Positions 44,324-53,928 of a stretch of 64,000 nucleotides of DNA are shown here, one piece after another. Position numbers and translations under genes: made by a program. Source of the DNA: JBBRQP01 sp038226175 (lineage in GTDB: Bacteria; Cyanobacteriota; Cyanobacteriia; Gloeobacterales; Anthocerotibacteraceae); NCBI GenBank assembly GCA_038226175.1, contig JBBRQP010000004.1:1-64000 (forward strand), in the 5' to 3' direction. Under the pieces are notes generated by a model, which saw nothing but the letters and a program-made list of their open reading frames with translations, searched no databases and was not told where the DNA came from. The stretch's first letter is position 1. Each line of letters starts with the position of its first letter.

Positions 44324-44399
44324 CGTTCTAGTTTAAACCAGCTTGCAGGCAGCGTGTAGGCGGCTTACGATAGCCTTACACGCCCTCTCGAAATTCCTG

Positions 44400-45842
44400 A
44401 TGCAAACTGCCCATCTCCAAGACCTTGTCAGCCGTTACCGCGCTCAGGTAGATTTTTTGTTGATTCGTTGGGAAGAAGCCCAAGGCACGGATATCGGGCT
44501 GCGCAAAGATATTCGAGAAACCTGCGCTGAGAATCTAGCGCGCGGAGGCCATGTGCGCGCGTGTTGGCGTGGAGGTTGGGGCTTTGTCGCTTTCAATCGT
44601 CCTGACCAATTAATTCGTGCAATTGAAGATGCGATTAGCTTTGCGCGCTTGGTCGGAGAAGAAGTAACCACCCTCGCCCCGCTTGCACCCCAGATTGCCC
44701 GTTATGGCTTACAGTTGCCCCTGACCGACCCCCGTGAGGTGCCTCTCGAGCAAAAACTCGCGCTGTGTCAGCACTACAACGAACTCTTACTCACCAGCAA
44801 TCCCCAGATTACAAGTAGCTCTGTGCGATATGGCGATAGTTGGCAACGGGTCGTCCTAGTGACTTCTGAGGGGAGCTGCCTCGAGCAGGAATGGGTGGAT
44901 CTCGAGATGCGTTTTACGGCTGTAGCACGGGCCGATGGCAAGGTACAAACGGGACGCGAGACCTTGGGTTCGCGGCGGGGGTTTGAGGATTTGTTAAATT
45001 TTGAACCTCAGATTCTAGCGGCTTCCCAACGCGCCGTCACTAGTCTCAGGCTGCCGATGGTGCAAGGTGGAACCTATACCGTAGTCATTGACCCAATTTT
45101 GAGTGGTCTGTTTGTGCATGAGGCTTTTGGGCATCTCTCGGAGGCTGATATGGTCTACGAAAATCCTGATTTACTCGAGACTATGAGCTTAGGACGACGC
45201 TTTGGGTCAGAGCACTTACATATCCTAGACGGCGCAGCTCCAGCCGGACATCGCGGTAGCTATGCCTTTGATGATGAAGGTTCACCCGCTACAGTTACGC
45301 CGCTGATTGAGTCGGGAAAATTGGTCGGACGGCTGCATTCGCGGGAAACTGCAGGCAAACTTGAAGAAAACCCAACCGGGAATGCCCGGTGCTTAGATTA
45401 TCACTATGCGCCGATTGTACGGATGACCAATACCTGGATTGCCCCCCAGGGTGCTGGGTTGACGGCGGTACCTGAAAATACCCCTTTGCCCTTTACTGCA
45501 GAGGCGATTTGTGACCATTATCAAAACTCTGGGGCTTTAGCCGACATTGAGCATGGACTGCTAGCGGTCAATTGGCTAGGAGGTATGACTAATGGCGAAA
45601 TGTTTACCTTTGCAGCGGCGCAGGCTTGGCATATTCATAAAGGCGCAATCACTCAACAAGTCCGTGATGTCAATCTATCGGGTAATGTTTTCCAAACTCT
45701 GGAAGATATCGAATGGATTGGTCCAGATTTCTTTTGGGATGAGTCTGGTGGCTGCGGTAAAGGCGGACAAAGTGGCCTCGCCGTGGGATGTGGCGGTCCT
45801 AGTCTACGGATTAAAAATCTCTTGGTTGGTGGTGGACAGTAA
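44400..45842 (+). CDS. tldD: TldD/PmbA-family metallopeptidase
   Basis: A 480-aa TldD-like protein. The zinc motif HEAFGHLSEAD (HExxxH) is near residue 240, and the C-terminal GGCGKGGQSGLAVGCGG segment is characteristic. TldD works with PmbA/TldE in peptide maturation or degradation; the partner gene is not nearby. ATG 44400 is chosen over an upstream in-frame start at 44343 lying in the divergent promoter region. No signal peptide. Confidence 0.9.
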   Translation: MQTAHLQDLVSRYRAQVDFLLIRWEEAQGTDIGLRKDIRETCAENLARGGHVRACWRGGWGFVAFNRPDQLIRAIEDAISFARLVGEEVTTLAPLAPQIARYGLQLPLTDPREVPLEQKLALCQHYNELLLTSNPQITSSSVRYGDSWQRVVLVTSEGSCLEQEWVDLEMRFTAVARADGKVQTGRETLGSRRGFEDLLNFEPQILAASQRAVTSLRLPMVQGGTYTVVIDPILSGLFVHEAFGHLSEADMVYENPDLLETMSLGRRFGSEHLHILDGAAPAGHRGSYAFDDEGSPATVTPLIESGKLVGRLHSRETAGKLEENPTGNARCLDYHYAPIVRMTNTWIAPQGAGLTAVPENTPLPFTAEAICDHYQNSGALADIEHGLLAVNWLGGMTNGEMFTFAAAQAWHIHKGAITQQVRDVNLSGNVFQTLEDIEWIGPDFFWDESGGCGKGGQSGLAVGCGGPSLRIKNLLVGGGQ

Positions 45843-45908
45843 GTTCGCCTATCTATGTTTTAAACAAAGAGGCTTGGGGTAATCATTTAGCAACTGGGAA
45901 CAAAATCT

Positions 45909-46502
45909 TTAAAGAAAATTTACTTCACCAGTCGCTAAGTGATAGTAAGCCGGAAGGACAGTTAATACACCCTGCTTATACTCATGGGTGAGAATTGGTT
46001 CTGTTTACTCAATGCGATCGACGGTCTTTTTGACATGGATTTTAATGGTATTGGTCAAGCGATCTCCGGCATGGGTGAGGACAGATGCTACAGCAGGTTT
46101 GATATAGTGCATTAATGAGTTGATCCTACCTTCTGAGTTTTCATAATTGGCGGTCGCTGAGACTGCGCCACAGTTTTCATAGCCCGACACTACAATTAGC
46201 CGAGTTTCTAAGTGCTCAATTGCATATTCAGTGCTAGCTAGTACAGCATCATCGGCAATATTTCCTGCCACTCTAATGACAAATAGATCGCCTACATCTT
46301 GATTAAAAATCAATTCAGAAATCACGCGCGAATCAGCACACCCTAACACCACCGCAAAGGGATGTTGGGTACGCGATAGGGCAGCTCCCTCATGAGGATG
46401 TTCAACATGCTCTTGGACATAGCGTTCGTTTCCTGCTTTTGGCCGATCTAACGCTAACGTAGGATTAATGTATAGTGTGCTGGGCGAGCATGGCGGCGTC
46501 AA
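45909..46502 (-). pseudogene. Decayed beta-carbonic anhydrase
   Basis: The frame matches a beta-carbonic anhydrase: FAVVLGCADSRV (zinc Cys and Asp-Arg dyad) and the segment DLFVIRVAGNIADDAVL. Two lesions are seen. The HxxC zinc motif reads GYENCGAV, with Tyr for His, and TAA at 46005-46007 stops the frame although the family C-terminus (EPILTHEYKQG to HLATGEVNFL) continues in frame to 45909. The N-terminus is also short (the ORF starts at about the third helix). It would be inactive for zinc binding even if read through. Confidence 0.8.
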
Positions 46503-46662
46503 AACTATAGTTGCCCTAACGCATCACGTACTTACGAAGCGCAATAGTAACGTAAATTACCCCTTATTTACAGACTTTGCTCCGCAACCAAATCATCCTC
46601 TGCATCACGCATTATCTGGGAACTCTACTTAAACGGTACTGTGAGGAGGCTAACTTGACGCA

Positions 46663-46701
46663 TAAAAGCCCGTTCTCCACTTAGAAAAACGGGCTTTTAT
46701 A
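46663..46701 (-). terminator. rpoB terminator
   Basis: ATAAAAGCCCGTT (46663-46675) and AACGGGCTTTTAT (46689-46701) form a 13-bp stem with a 13-nt loop, 17 bp after the rpoB stop on the minus strand. The stem is AT-rich at its base and gives a T-run in the minus-strand RNA. It separates rpoB from anything downstream. Confidence 0.85.
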
Positions 46702-46717
46702 TAAACATCTCAACGAC

Positions 46718-49700
46718 TTAGTCGTCCGCTGCCATATCAATTTCGCGGGGACTAAACTGCTCATAGGTAGGACGCGAAGGCGTACGTTTGCCACCTGTCT
46801 CCACCATCAAGTCAACTTCCACATCACGGGAAGAACCATCTTCCTGCGTCTCGATTTTGTGAATCGAAACATCTAAGCCCAAGGATTGCAATTCGCGCAC
46901 CAGGACTTTGAAGGATTCGGGAATACCAGGACGGGGAATTGCTTTACCTTTGACGATGGCATTGAGCGCATCATTACGTCCGACCATATCATCGGATTTG
47001 ACCGTCAGCAGTTCTTGCAAGATGTAAGCGGCACCAAAGGCTTCGAGCGCCCAGACTTCCATCTCCCCAAATCGCTGACCACCCTGCTGCGCCTTACCAC
47101 CTAGCGGTTGCTGCGTTACCAAGGAGTAAGGACCAGTCGAACGGGCGTGGATTTTGTCATCCACCAAGTGAACCAGTTTGAGCATGTAGGAGATGCCCAC
47201 AGTTACCGGACGGTCAAAAGGCTCGCCCGTGCGTCCATCAAACAAAGTGATTTTACCCACCTGTGGCCCGACTCTTTCTAGACGCAAATCAGGAGAAACT
47301 GGCATTTCGCCTGGAGCTGTGTAAGCCCAGTCAAAGTCCCGATATTCCCGACCAAGACCGTTGGTTTCCGAACGGGCTTGACGTAGTTTTTCGTCCACCA
47401 AGATGCGAGAGGCTTCTTCGCCAAACATTTCATCAAAGGGCGTCAGTTTGAAACGGGTTTCAAGCAATTCACCCGCCCAGCCCAGCAATGTCTCAAAAAC
47501 CTGTCCCACATTCATCCGTGACGGCACACCTAGTGGATTGAGGACAATATCAATGGGCCGACCGTTGGGCATGTAGGGCATGTCTTCCGCTGGTAAGATC
47601 CGCGAGATGATGCCTTTGTTACCGTGACGACCAGCCATCTTGTCGCCAACCTGGATTTTGCGTTTTTGGGCGACATAGACACGCACGACCATGTTGGCAC
47701 CGGGCGGTAATTCATCGCCGCTCTCACGGGTGAAGACCCGGACATCAACCACCCGGCCTTTTTCGCCGTTGGGGACGCGCAGGGAGTTATCCCGTACATC
47801 TCGGGCTTTTTCGCCGAAAATTGCGCGCAGTAGTTTTTCTTCGGGGGGCTGATCCGATTCACCTTTGGGTGTGACTTTACCGACGAGGATATCGCCAGCT
47901 TCAACCCAAGCTCCGGGTCGAACAATACCGCGCTCATCCAAATTACGCAGAGCATCTTCGCCGACGTTGGGGATCTCACGGGTAATTTCTTCGGGGCCGA
48001 GTTTGGTTTGACGCGCTTCAATCTCGAACTTTTCGATGTGGACGGAGGTATAGACATCCTCACGCACCAAGCGTTCGTTAATTAAAATCGCATCCTCGTA
48101 GTTGTAGCCTTCCCAGGGCATGTAGGCGACTAAGACATTTTGTCCTAGAGCCAATTCACCGCCCTCGGTCGCCGAACCATCAGCAATCACCTGTCCGGTG
48201 AATACTTGATCGCCTTCATAGACAATCGGTTTTTGGTTAAGGCAAGTGTCTTGGTTAGACCGTTGATACTTAGAGAGGGGATAGCTAACGACGGTTGCAT
48301 CTTCGTGGCGCAGACGGATTTCGGTAGCCGAGACATAGGTGACTTCACCATCACGCTGAGCAATAACCACCATCCCCGAGTCACGGGCGCATTGACCTTC
48401 CAAACCTGTTCCTACTAGAGGACGTTCAGGTTTGAGCAGGGGTACTGCTTGGCGTTGCATGTTCGCCCCCATCAAGGCGCGGTTGGCATCATCATGCTCC
48501 AAGAAAGGAATCAGCGACGTTGCAATCGAGACAATCTGAATCGGCGAGACGTGGACAAAGTCAACTTCTTTGGGCAAAACTGCCGCAAATTCTTGACGAT
48601 AGCGCACAGGCACCGGGTTAACGGCAAAACTGCCATCTTCATGTAGGGGCACGTCACCCGGTGCTACGCGGTACTCATCTTCCTCGTCAGCGGTCAAGTG
48701 GCGAATCTCTTGGGTAACTACGCCTGTTTTTTGATCCACAACCCGAACTGGGGTTTCGATAAAACCATAAGGATTGATCCGTCCGTGGGTTGCCAACGAA
48801 CCAATTAAGCCAGCATTAGGGCCTTCAGGGGTCTCAATCGGGCAAATCCGTCCGTAGTGGCTCGGGTGAATATCCCGTACCGCAAAACCAGCGCGTTCAC
48901 GGGTCAGACCACCGGGGCCTAATGCTGAGAGGCGACGTTTGTGGGTCAACTCAGCCAAGGGATTGGTTTGATCCATAAATTGCGAGAGTTGGCTCGAACC
49001 AAAGAATTCTTTGATCGCAGCAACTAGCGGTTTTGGGTTGACCAAGGAAGTCGGGGTCAAGGCTTCGGCATCGGTGACGGTCATCCGTTCTTTGATGATC
49101 CGCTCAAGGCGATTGAGTCCAACACGCACTTGGTTTTGGAGCAATTCACCAACCGAACGCACGCGACGGTTACCCAAGTGGTCAATGTCATCAATGCTAC
49201 CGAGATCAAATTCCAGGTTGATTAGGTAATCAATACAGCCAAGAATGTCTTGGTTGGTCAGGGTACGGGTTGCCTCAGGGACATTCAAGCGCAGTTTACG
49301 GTTGATTTTGTAACGTCCGACCCGCCCGAGGTCATAACGCTTGGGGTCAAAGAAGCGTGAGTGCAAGAGCTGTTGGGCTCCCGCTACGGTCGGAGGTTCA
49401 CCCGGACGCAATTTGCGATATAGCTCCAGCAAGGCATCATCTTCGGTGAAGCTACCTTCTTTTTCAATGGTTTTGCGGAAGTAATCGGGGTTACGCAGTT
49501 GATCCAAAATCTCGTTATCTGATAAGCCCAAGGCTTTTAGTAGTACTAGTGCCGAGAGCTTACGGGTTTTGTCAATACGTACCCAAACTAAGTCGTTGAC
49601 ATCGGTTTCAAACTTGAGCCAGGCACCCCGATTAGGGATTAAAGAAGCATTGAAACTGGGCCGTCCGGCGGCATCGTTTTCTTTTTTGAAGTATACGCCC

Positions 49701-50122
49701 GGTGAGCGTACGATTTGGTTGACGATAACCCGTTCTGCGCCGTTGATAATAAAGGTTCCCCGGTCGGTCATCAGGGGCAATTCACCCAAGAAAACTTCCT
49801 GTTCTTTGCTTTCGCCTTTTTCTTTATTAATCAGTTTGGCAGGAATCCGTAGCTGTACAGCATAGGTGGCATCACGGCGTTTGGCTTCTTCGACGCTGTA
49901 CTTCGGTTCGACAATGCGATATTCCGGTAAAAAATGTAGCTCGAGTTTGCCTGTATAGTCCTCAATCGGCGAAAAACTCATGATTTCTTCGATTAAACCT
50001 TCTTCCATAAACCAACGGAAGCTCGCCCGTTGAATCTCGATCAAGTCCGGTAACATGTAGGTCGAAACTAACTGTGCTCCTGCGCTCTTACGTACACTAC
50101 TGGTGCTGTTACTCACGGGCAT
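46718..50122 (-). CDS. rpoB: DNA-directed RNA polymerase subunit beta
   Basis: A 1134-aa beta subunit. The rifampicin region GSSQLSQFMDQTNPLAELTH, the GPGGLTRERAG loop, KMAGRHGNKG and the C-terminal MEVWALEAFGAAYILQELLT are intact. The GTG at 50116 (MSNSTSSVR) may be the real start, since AGAGG lies 6 nt before it, while ATG 50122 immediately abuts that site. Downstream there is a strong terminator and a carbonic anhydrase pseudogene instead of rpoC1, unlike the usual cyanobacterial rpoB-rpoC1-rpoC2 order. Confidence 0.97.
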   Translation of the reverse strand: MPVSNSTSSVRKSAGAQLVSTYMLPDLIEIQRASFRWFMEEGLIEEIMSFSPIEDYTGKLELHFLPEYRIVEPKYSVEEAKRRDATYAVQLRIPAKLINKEKGESKEQEVFLGELPLMTDRGTFIINGAERVIVNQIVRSPGVYFKKENDAAGRPSFNASLIPNRGAWLKFETDVNDLVWVRIDKTRKLSALVLLKALGLSDNEILDQLRNPDYFRKTIEKEGSFTEDDALLELYRKLRPGEPPTVAGAQQLLHSRFFDPKRYDLGRVGRYKINRKLRLNVPEATRTLTNQDILGCIDYLINLEFDLGSIDDIDHLGNRRVRSVGELLQNQVRVGLNRLERIIKERMTVTDAEALTPTSLVNPKPLVAAIKEFFGSSQLSQFMDQTNPLAELTHKRRLSALGPGGLTRERAGFAVRDIHPSHYGRICPIETPEGPNAGLIGSLATHGRINPYGFIETPVRVVDQKTGVVTQEIRHLTADEEDEYRVAPGDVPLHEDGSFAVNPVPVRYRQEFAAVLPKEVDFVHVSPIQIVSIATSLIPFLEHDDANRALMGANMQRQAVPLLKPERPLVGTGLEGQCARDSGMVVIAQRDGEVTYVSATEIRLRHEDATVVSYPLSKYQRSNQDTCLNQKPIVYEGDQVFTGQVIADGSATEGGELALGQNVLVAYMPWEGYNYEDAILINERLVREDVYTSVHIEKFEIEARQTKLGPEEITREIPNVGEDALRNLDERGIVRPGAWVEAGDILVGKVTPKGESDQPPEEKLLRAIFGEKARDVRDNSLRVPNGEKGRVVDVRVFTRESGDELPPGANMVVRVYVAQKRKIQVGDKMAGRHGNKGIISRILPAEDMPYMPNGRPIDIVLNPLGVPSRMNVGQVFETLLGWAGELLETRFKLTPFDEMFGEEASRILVDEKLRQARSETNGLGREYRDFDWAYTAPGEMPVSPDLRLERVGPQVGKITLFDGRTGEPFDRPVTVGISYMLKLVHLVDDKIHARSTGPYSLVTQQPLGGKAQQGGQRFGEMEVWALEAFGAAYILQELLTVKSDDMVGRNDALNAIVKGKAIPRPGIPESFKVLVRELQSLGLDVSIHKIETQEDGSSRDVEVDLMVETGGKRTPSRPTYEQFSPREIDMAADD

Positions 50123-50268
50123 CCTCTCGTAAAAAACCTACTGACCCGAACGGGACAGACCTCTTATCCTAGCTCTTATTGAGAGACTGCGCAAGATAAA
50201 CTGCTTAGCTGCAACGTCTAAACCATGCTCATTAAAAGGGGTACAGTAGCCTTGCGCAAGGAAGCACC

Positions 50269-50884
50269 ATGGTCTTACTTGTTGAACCTATGCTCTACCC
50301 GGACTCTGACGGCAAACCGATGTCAGACAATACTAAGCGGTTTGGGTAGATCACGGGTATCCAGGCCAATAGTGCTGCGATGTTTCAAGCTGACCCCAAT
50401 ATATTTGTAGCCGGAGATTTATTGTAGTATCCCGTCGAGGGGTAGGTAAAGGCGTGACAAGCTCCTGATATCTTGGTTGCTTTCGGCAGACCAAAAGATG
50501 ACCGGGGGAGTTACAAACAATGGCTTGAGGCCAATATTGCACCTCAGGTAGTAGTTGAGATTTTGTCGCCTGATAATACCTCCTTGGAGATGACCCGCAA
50601 GTTTCACTTTTATGAACGGTATGGCGTAGAGGAATACTACATCTATGACCCTGATCGCGGTGAACTAAGTGGCTATTTGCGCCAAGAGGGCTTCTTGCAA
50701 GAGCTTAAGGTTATGCATCAGTCCTCGACTAGGCGTGTGCTTTACGTTAGATACCAACGGGGAGATGGTGCTCTATCGCCCAGATGGAGAGCATTTTTCG
50801 ACTTTCGAGGAGCTAAACAAGCGGGCTAAATAGGCTCAAGTGCGTGCGCAACAAGCGGAAGCACGAGCGGAATTACTAGCCTAA
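50269..50884 (+). pseudogene. Uma2/DUF820 nuclease-fold pseudogene
   Basis: The frame from ATG 50269 has the DUF820 pattern (PMLYPDSDGKPMSDNT, FVAGDLL then YPVEG, APDILVAFGRPKDDRGSYK, ANIAPQVVVEILSPDN, YGVEEYYIYDPDRGELSGYL) but is broken by four in-frame stops: TAG at 50347, 50425 and 50443 and TGA at 50455. A frameshift near 50735 then moves the tail (EMVLYRPDGEHFSTFEEL) to another frame, stopping at 50884. Two stops fall at expected Trp codons. This is clear decay. DUF820 genes are abundant and mobile in cyanobacteria. Confidence 0.9.
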
Positions 50885-50988
50885 CGCCTATGTAAACCAG
50901 CATTACAGACGTAGCTTATAAAAAATCACTATGATATTTCTAGAGCATGAAAAAATTAGTGATCCGTCAATATCACAGTGAAATGCGC

Positions 50989-52881
50989 CTAGGTTTCCAC
51001 TTTTGCAGTCAATTTCCGCGTTTGTAAATAAATAAGTAGACCATTCACATCAGCAGGGGAAACGCCTCCGATGCGACTAGCTTGTCCGATGGTCAGGGGG
51101 CGCACGTGCGAGAGTTTTTCACGAGCTTCTTTAGAGAGAAACTCTAACTTCATATAATCTAAATCAGCCGCTAAGGCTTGGTCAGACTGCTTGCTGAGAC
51201 GGGCAATCTGGAAAGTTTGACGTGCGATGTAGCCTGCATACTTGAGTGCAATTTCCGTGCCTTCGTAGACCTCGCGACTAACGGATTCTACCAGTCCTAG
51301 CTCCTGCAACGTCATATAATGCACCCCAGGACGACGCACCAGATCCGCAAGTGTTGCCGATTGATGAATTAGTTCGCTGGTATGCTGTTGAAATCTCTGA
51401 CCAGCTGGCGAATGAGCTAGGATGCGGGTTGTCTCCAGCCGCTGCGTTTGCATTGCAATAGCCTGATATTTCTCTTGAAAAAGCTGCCAGCGTCGGTTAT
51501 CAATCAGACCTATTGCCCGTCCCAAAGGCGTCAAACGCAAATCGGCATTATCGGAGCGCAAAATCAAGCGGTATTCTGAACGTGAGGTCAGCATCCGGTA
51601 GGGTTCACGAATTTCTTTGCTCACCAAGTCATCAATTAGTGTCCCGAGATAACTGTCTTCGCGTTTAAATGTTAGTAAGGATTGTCCTGCACAGTAGCGC
51701 GCACTATTGATTCCCGCCACAATTCCTTGCGCTGCTGCTTCTTCGTAACCAGTCGTGCCATTAACTTGGCCTGCACAAAACAACCCGGCAATCCGCTTGG
51801 TCATCAGTGTCGGATAGCATTGGGTAGCTGGAATATAGTCGTACTCCACCGCATAGGCTGGACGCAACATCACACAATTTTCTAACCCTGGTAGGGTTCG
51901 CAACATCTGGCGTTGCACCGACTCCGGCAAACTAGTCGAGAAGCCTTGAATATATAACTCAGGACTATCCCGGCCTTCCGGTTCGATAAAAATTTGGTGA
52001 CTAGCTTTATCGGCAAAACGGGTGATTTTATCTTCAATACTTGGGCAATAACGTGGCCCCTTACCATCAATATCACCGCTATACATCGGAGACAAATGAA
52101 TGTGATCGCGAATCAATTGGTGAGTAGCAGCTGTCGTCCGGGTTAGATAACAATTTTCTTGGGGTAAGGTCACCCAAGCCTCGGGATCAAAAGAAAACCA
52201 ACGTTCTTCGGTATCCGGCGGTTGGGGTTCCATCTGGCTAAAATCAACCGAACGTTTATCGACACGAGCCGGCGTTCCAGTTTTGAGGCGACCAGTTTCA
52301 AAGCCCAGCTCGCGCAAGCGCGCAGATAGCCCTACTGAGGGAAATTCTCCCGCTCGCCCGGCTGCCATCGAAGTACGACCAATCCAGATTTTGCCATCCA
52401 TAAAGGTTCCAGTGGTCAGAATCACCGCTCGACAGGCAATGGTCACCCCAAAATAGGTGCTCACCCCACAAATTTGGTCATTAGTATCTAAATGTAAATC
52501 GGTAATCATGCCTTGGCGTACCGCTAGATTGGGGGTATTTTCGACCAAGTGCTTGGCGGCTCGGGCATATTCACGTTTATCTGTTTGCGCTCTCAAGGCC
52601 CAGACAGCTGGCCCGCGAGACTGATTCAGGACTTTTTTTTGTAAATAACAGCGGTCGGTCAGCTTACCAATCTCACCCCCTAGGGCATCGACTTCATGAA
52701 CAAGTTGTGACTTTGCCGGACCACCTACCGCTGGATTACAAGGTTGCCAGCCAATCGTATCGAGATTCATGGTCATCAATAGCGTACGACGGCCTAAGCG
52801 GGCTGCCGCCATTGCTGCTTCGACACCACTGTGTCCAGCGCCGACTACAACCACATCAAATTCATCTTCGTAGGTAAGCAT
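50989..52881 (-). CDS. mnmG: tRNA uridine 5-carboxymethylaminomethyl modification enzyme MnmG (GidA)
   Basis: A 630-aa FAD enzyme that modifies U34 of several tRNAs with MnmE. The FAD motif VVVGAGHSGVEAAMAAARLG is at the N-terminus, GGPAKSQLVHEVDALGG follows, and the C-terminal helical domain holds PLTIGQASRIGGVSPADVN. The ATG at 52881 is chosen rather than the adjacent GTG at 52884. It stands alone, with a 308-bp gap upstream. Length and motifs are normal. Confidence 0.96.
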   Translation of the reverse strand: MLTYEDEFDVVVVGAGHSGVEAAMAAARLGRRTLLMTMNLDTIGWQPCNPAVGGPAKSQLVHEVDALGGEIGKLTDRCYLQKKVLNQSRGPAVWALRAQTDKREYARAAKHLVENTPNLAVRQGMITDLHLDTNDQICGVSTYFGVTIACRAVILTTGTFMDGKIWIGRTSMAAGRAGEFPSVGLSARLRELGFETGRLKTGTPARVDKRSVDFSQMEPQPPDTEERWFSFDPEAWVTLPQENCYLTRTTAATHQLIRDHIHLSPMYSGDIDGKGPRYCPSIEDKITRFADKASHQIFIEPEGRDSPELYIQGFSTSLPESVQRQMLRTLPGLENCVMLRPAYAVEYDYIPATQCYPTLMTKRIAGLFCAGQVNGTTGYEEAAAQGIVAGINSARYCAGQSLLTFKREDSYLGTLIDDLVSKEIREPYRMLTSRSEYRLILRSDNADLRLTPLGRAIGLIDNRRWQLFQEKYQAIAMQTQRLETTRILAHSPAGQRFQQHTSELIHQSATLADLVRRPGVHYMTLQELGLVESVSREVYEGTEIALKYAGYIARQTFQIARLSKQSDQALAADLDYMKLEFLSKEAREKLSHVRPLTIGQASRIGGVSPADVNGLLIYLQTRKLTAKVET

Positions 52882-53189
52882 CACGGTTATCCCAGGGCTT
52901 TTCTATTGTGTCATGTCTTTTAAAAGCGGCTAGTCTCTGGGTTGACATGAGAGCACCAAGCCCAAAAAAATAGCTCATAACAACACGATCAATCATGATT
53001 TTGCAGAAAACATAAGACGTATTAACTATCAGCTGCGTTCAACTTTGACCCAATCAGACGCTGCACCGCAAGGGTCTCTACCTTAAGATGTACCTAAAGA
53101 TACGCTAAGAACTAGAAGACTTCTTAGCCGGAAGTGAAATAATAGAAGATATAGCCTCTATCGGCTACTGTCCTGTCTGGAGATACCCG
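52882..53189. other. Intergenic region with an 8-bp inverted repeat
   Basis: 308 bp between mnmG (minus) and the glycine-zipper gene (plus), so it holds two promoters. GCTAAGAA (53104-53111) and TTCTTAGC (53121-53128) form a perfect stem around 9 nt, 62 bp before the plus-strand start. No T-run follows, so it looks like an operator or RNA leader element rather than a terminator. No small gene or tRNA is seen. Confidence 0.5.
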
Positions 53190-53858
53190 ATGAACAAGAC
53201 TATCCGTGCGGTAAGCGCACTGTTATTGACCAGCCTGTGTGTGAGTGCTCCTGTTTTGGCAGGCACCACTAGTAAATATAAAAAAAAGAAGCCTGCCACT
53301 AAACCACCGATCAGCTTGCAAGTCTCTACCCTGACCTTAGCTCCAGGAACGCCTATTGCTACCTCGCCGACCCAAGACACCATTTATGTAGACCCTCAGA
53401 AAGAACAACAAGAGACTCTACGGGTTAACGCAACTATTGCCAACAGTCGTGGTCAGGTAGTCGTGCCTGCTAACAGTCAAATTATTGGCGTATTTCAGCC
53501 AGCTCCGGGCGGTGCGCGCTTTATCGCTAACAAAGTCATTACCCCTGATGGTAAAACCTACACGATTGTAGCGAGTTCAGATTTAATCCATGACCAAAAG
53601 GATCCTCGGTCTAGCAGCCTTGGTGCAATGGCAGGCGATGCCGGAATTGGCGCCGCTGGGGGTGCTGCGGTGAGTGCTATTCTCAATGGTGGACGACTTG
53701 ATCCTTTGACCATTGCTGGGGGTGCTGCTGCGGGCGCCATTGTCGGTAATGTGGGCGCAAAACAAGTTGTCGTCGTTGATCGCAATCAACCCCTCAATTT
53801 GCACTTGGATCAAACTCTACAGGTACAACCGCAAAGTTACTATAACCAGCCTCGTTAG
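53190..53858 (+). CDS. Exported protein with C-terminal glycine-zipper region
   Basis: A 222-aa protein with a signal peptide (SALLLTSLCVSAPVLAG). A middle domain of about 80 residues (VNATIANSRGQVVVPANSQI) precedes two glycine-rich helices (about 148-190: GIGAAGGAAVSAIL and IAGGAAAGAIVG), a glycine-zipper pattern of membrane-inserting proteins. The tail is basic and Gln-rich. It probably associates with the envelope. A bidirectional terminator lies between it and rbcS. Confidence 0.7.
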   Translation: MNKTIRAVSALLLTSLCVSAPVLAGTTSKYKKKKPATKPPISLQVSTLTLAPGTPIATSPTQDTIYVDPQKEQQETLRVNATIANSRGQVVVPANSQIIGVFQPAPGGARFIANKVITPDGKTYTIVASSDLIHDQKDPRSSSLGAMAGDAGIGAAGGAAVSAILNGGRLDPLTIAGGAAAGAIVGNVGAKQVVVVDRNQPLNLHLDQTLQVQPQSYYNQPR

Positions 53859-53875
53859 GTTCTTGGGTTATTACA

Positions 53876-53908
53876 AAAAAGCCACAGCTGTAGGGACTGT
53901 GGCTTTTT
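53876..53908. terminator. Bidirectional terminator between the envelope gene and rbcS
   Basis: AAAAAGCCACAG (53876-53887) pairs with CTGTGGCTTTTT (53897-53908). A/T runs on both sides allow termination in both directions, ending the plus-strand gene at 53858 and the rbc operon at 53929. Confidence 0.9.
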
Positions 53909-53928
53909 GATGGGACTAGCGCCGTAGA

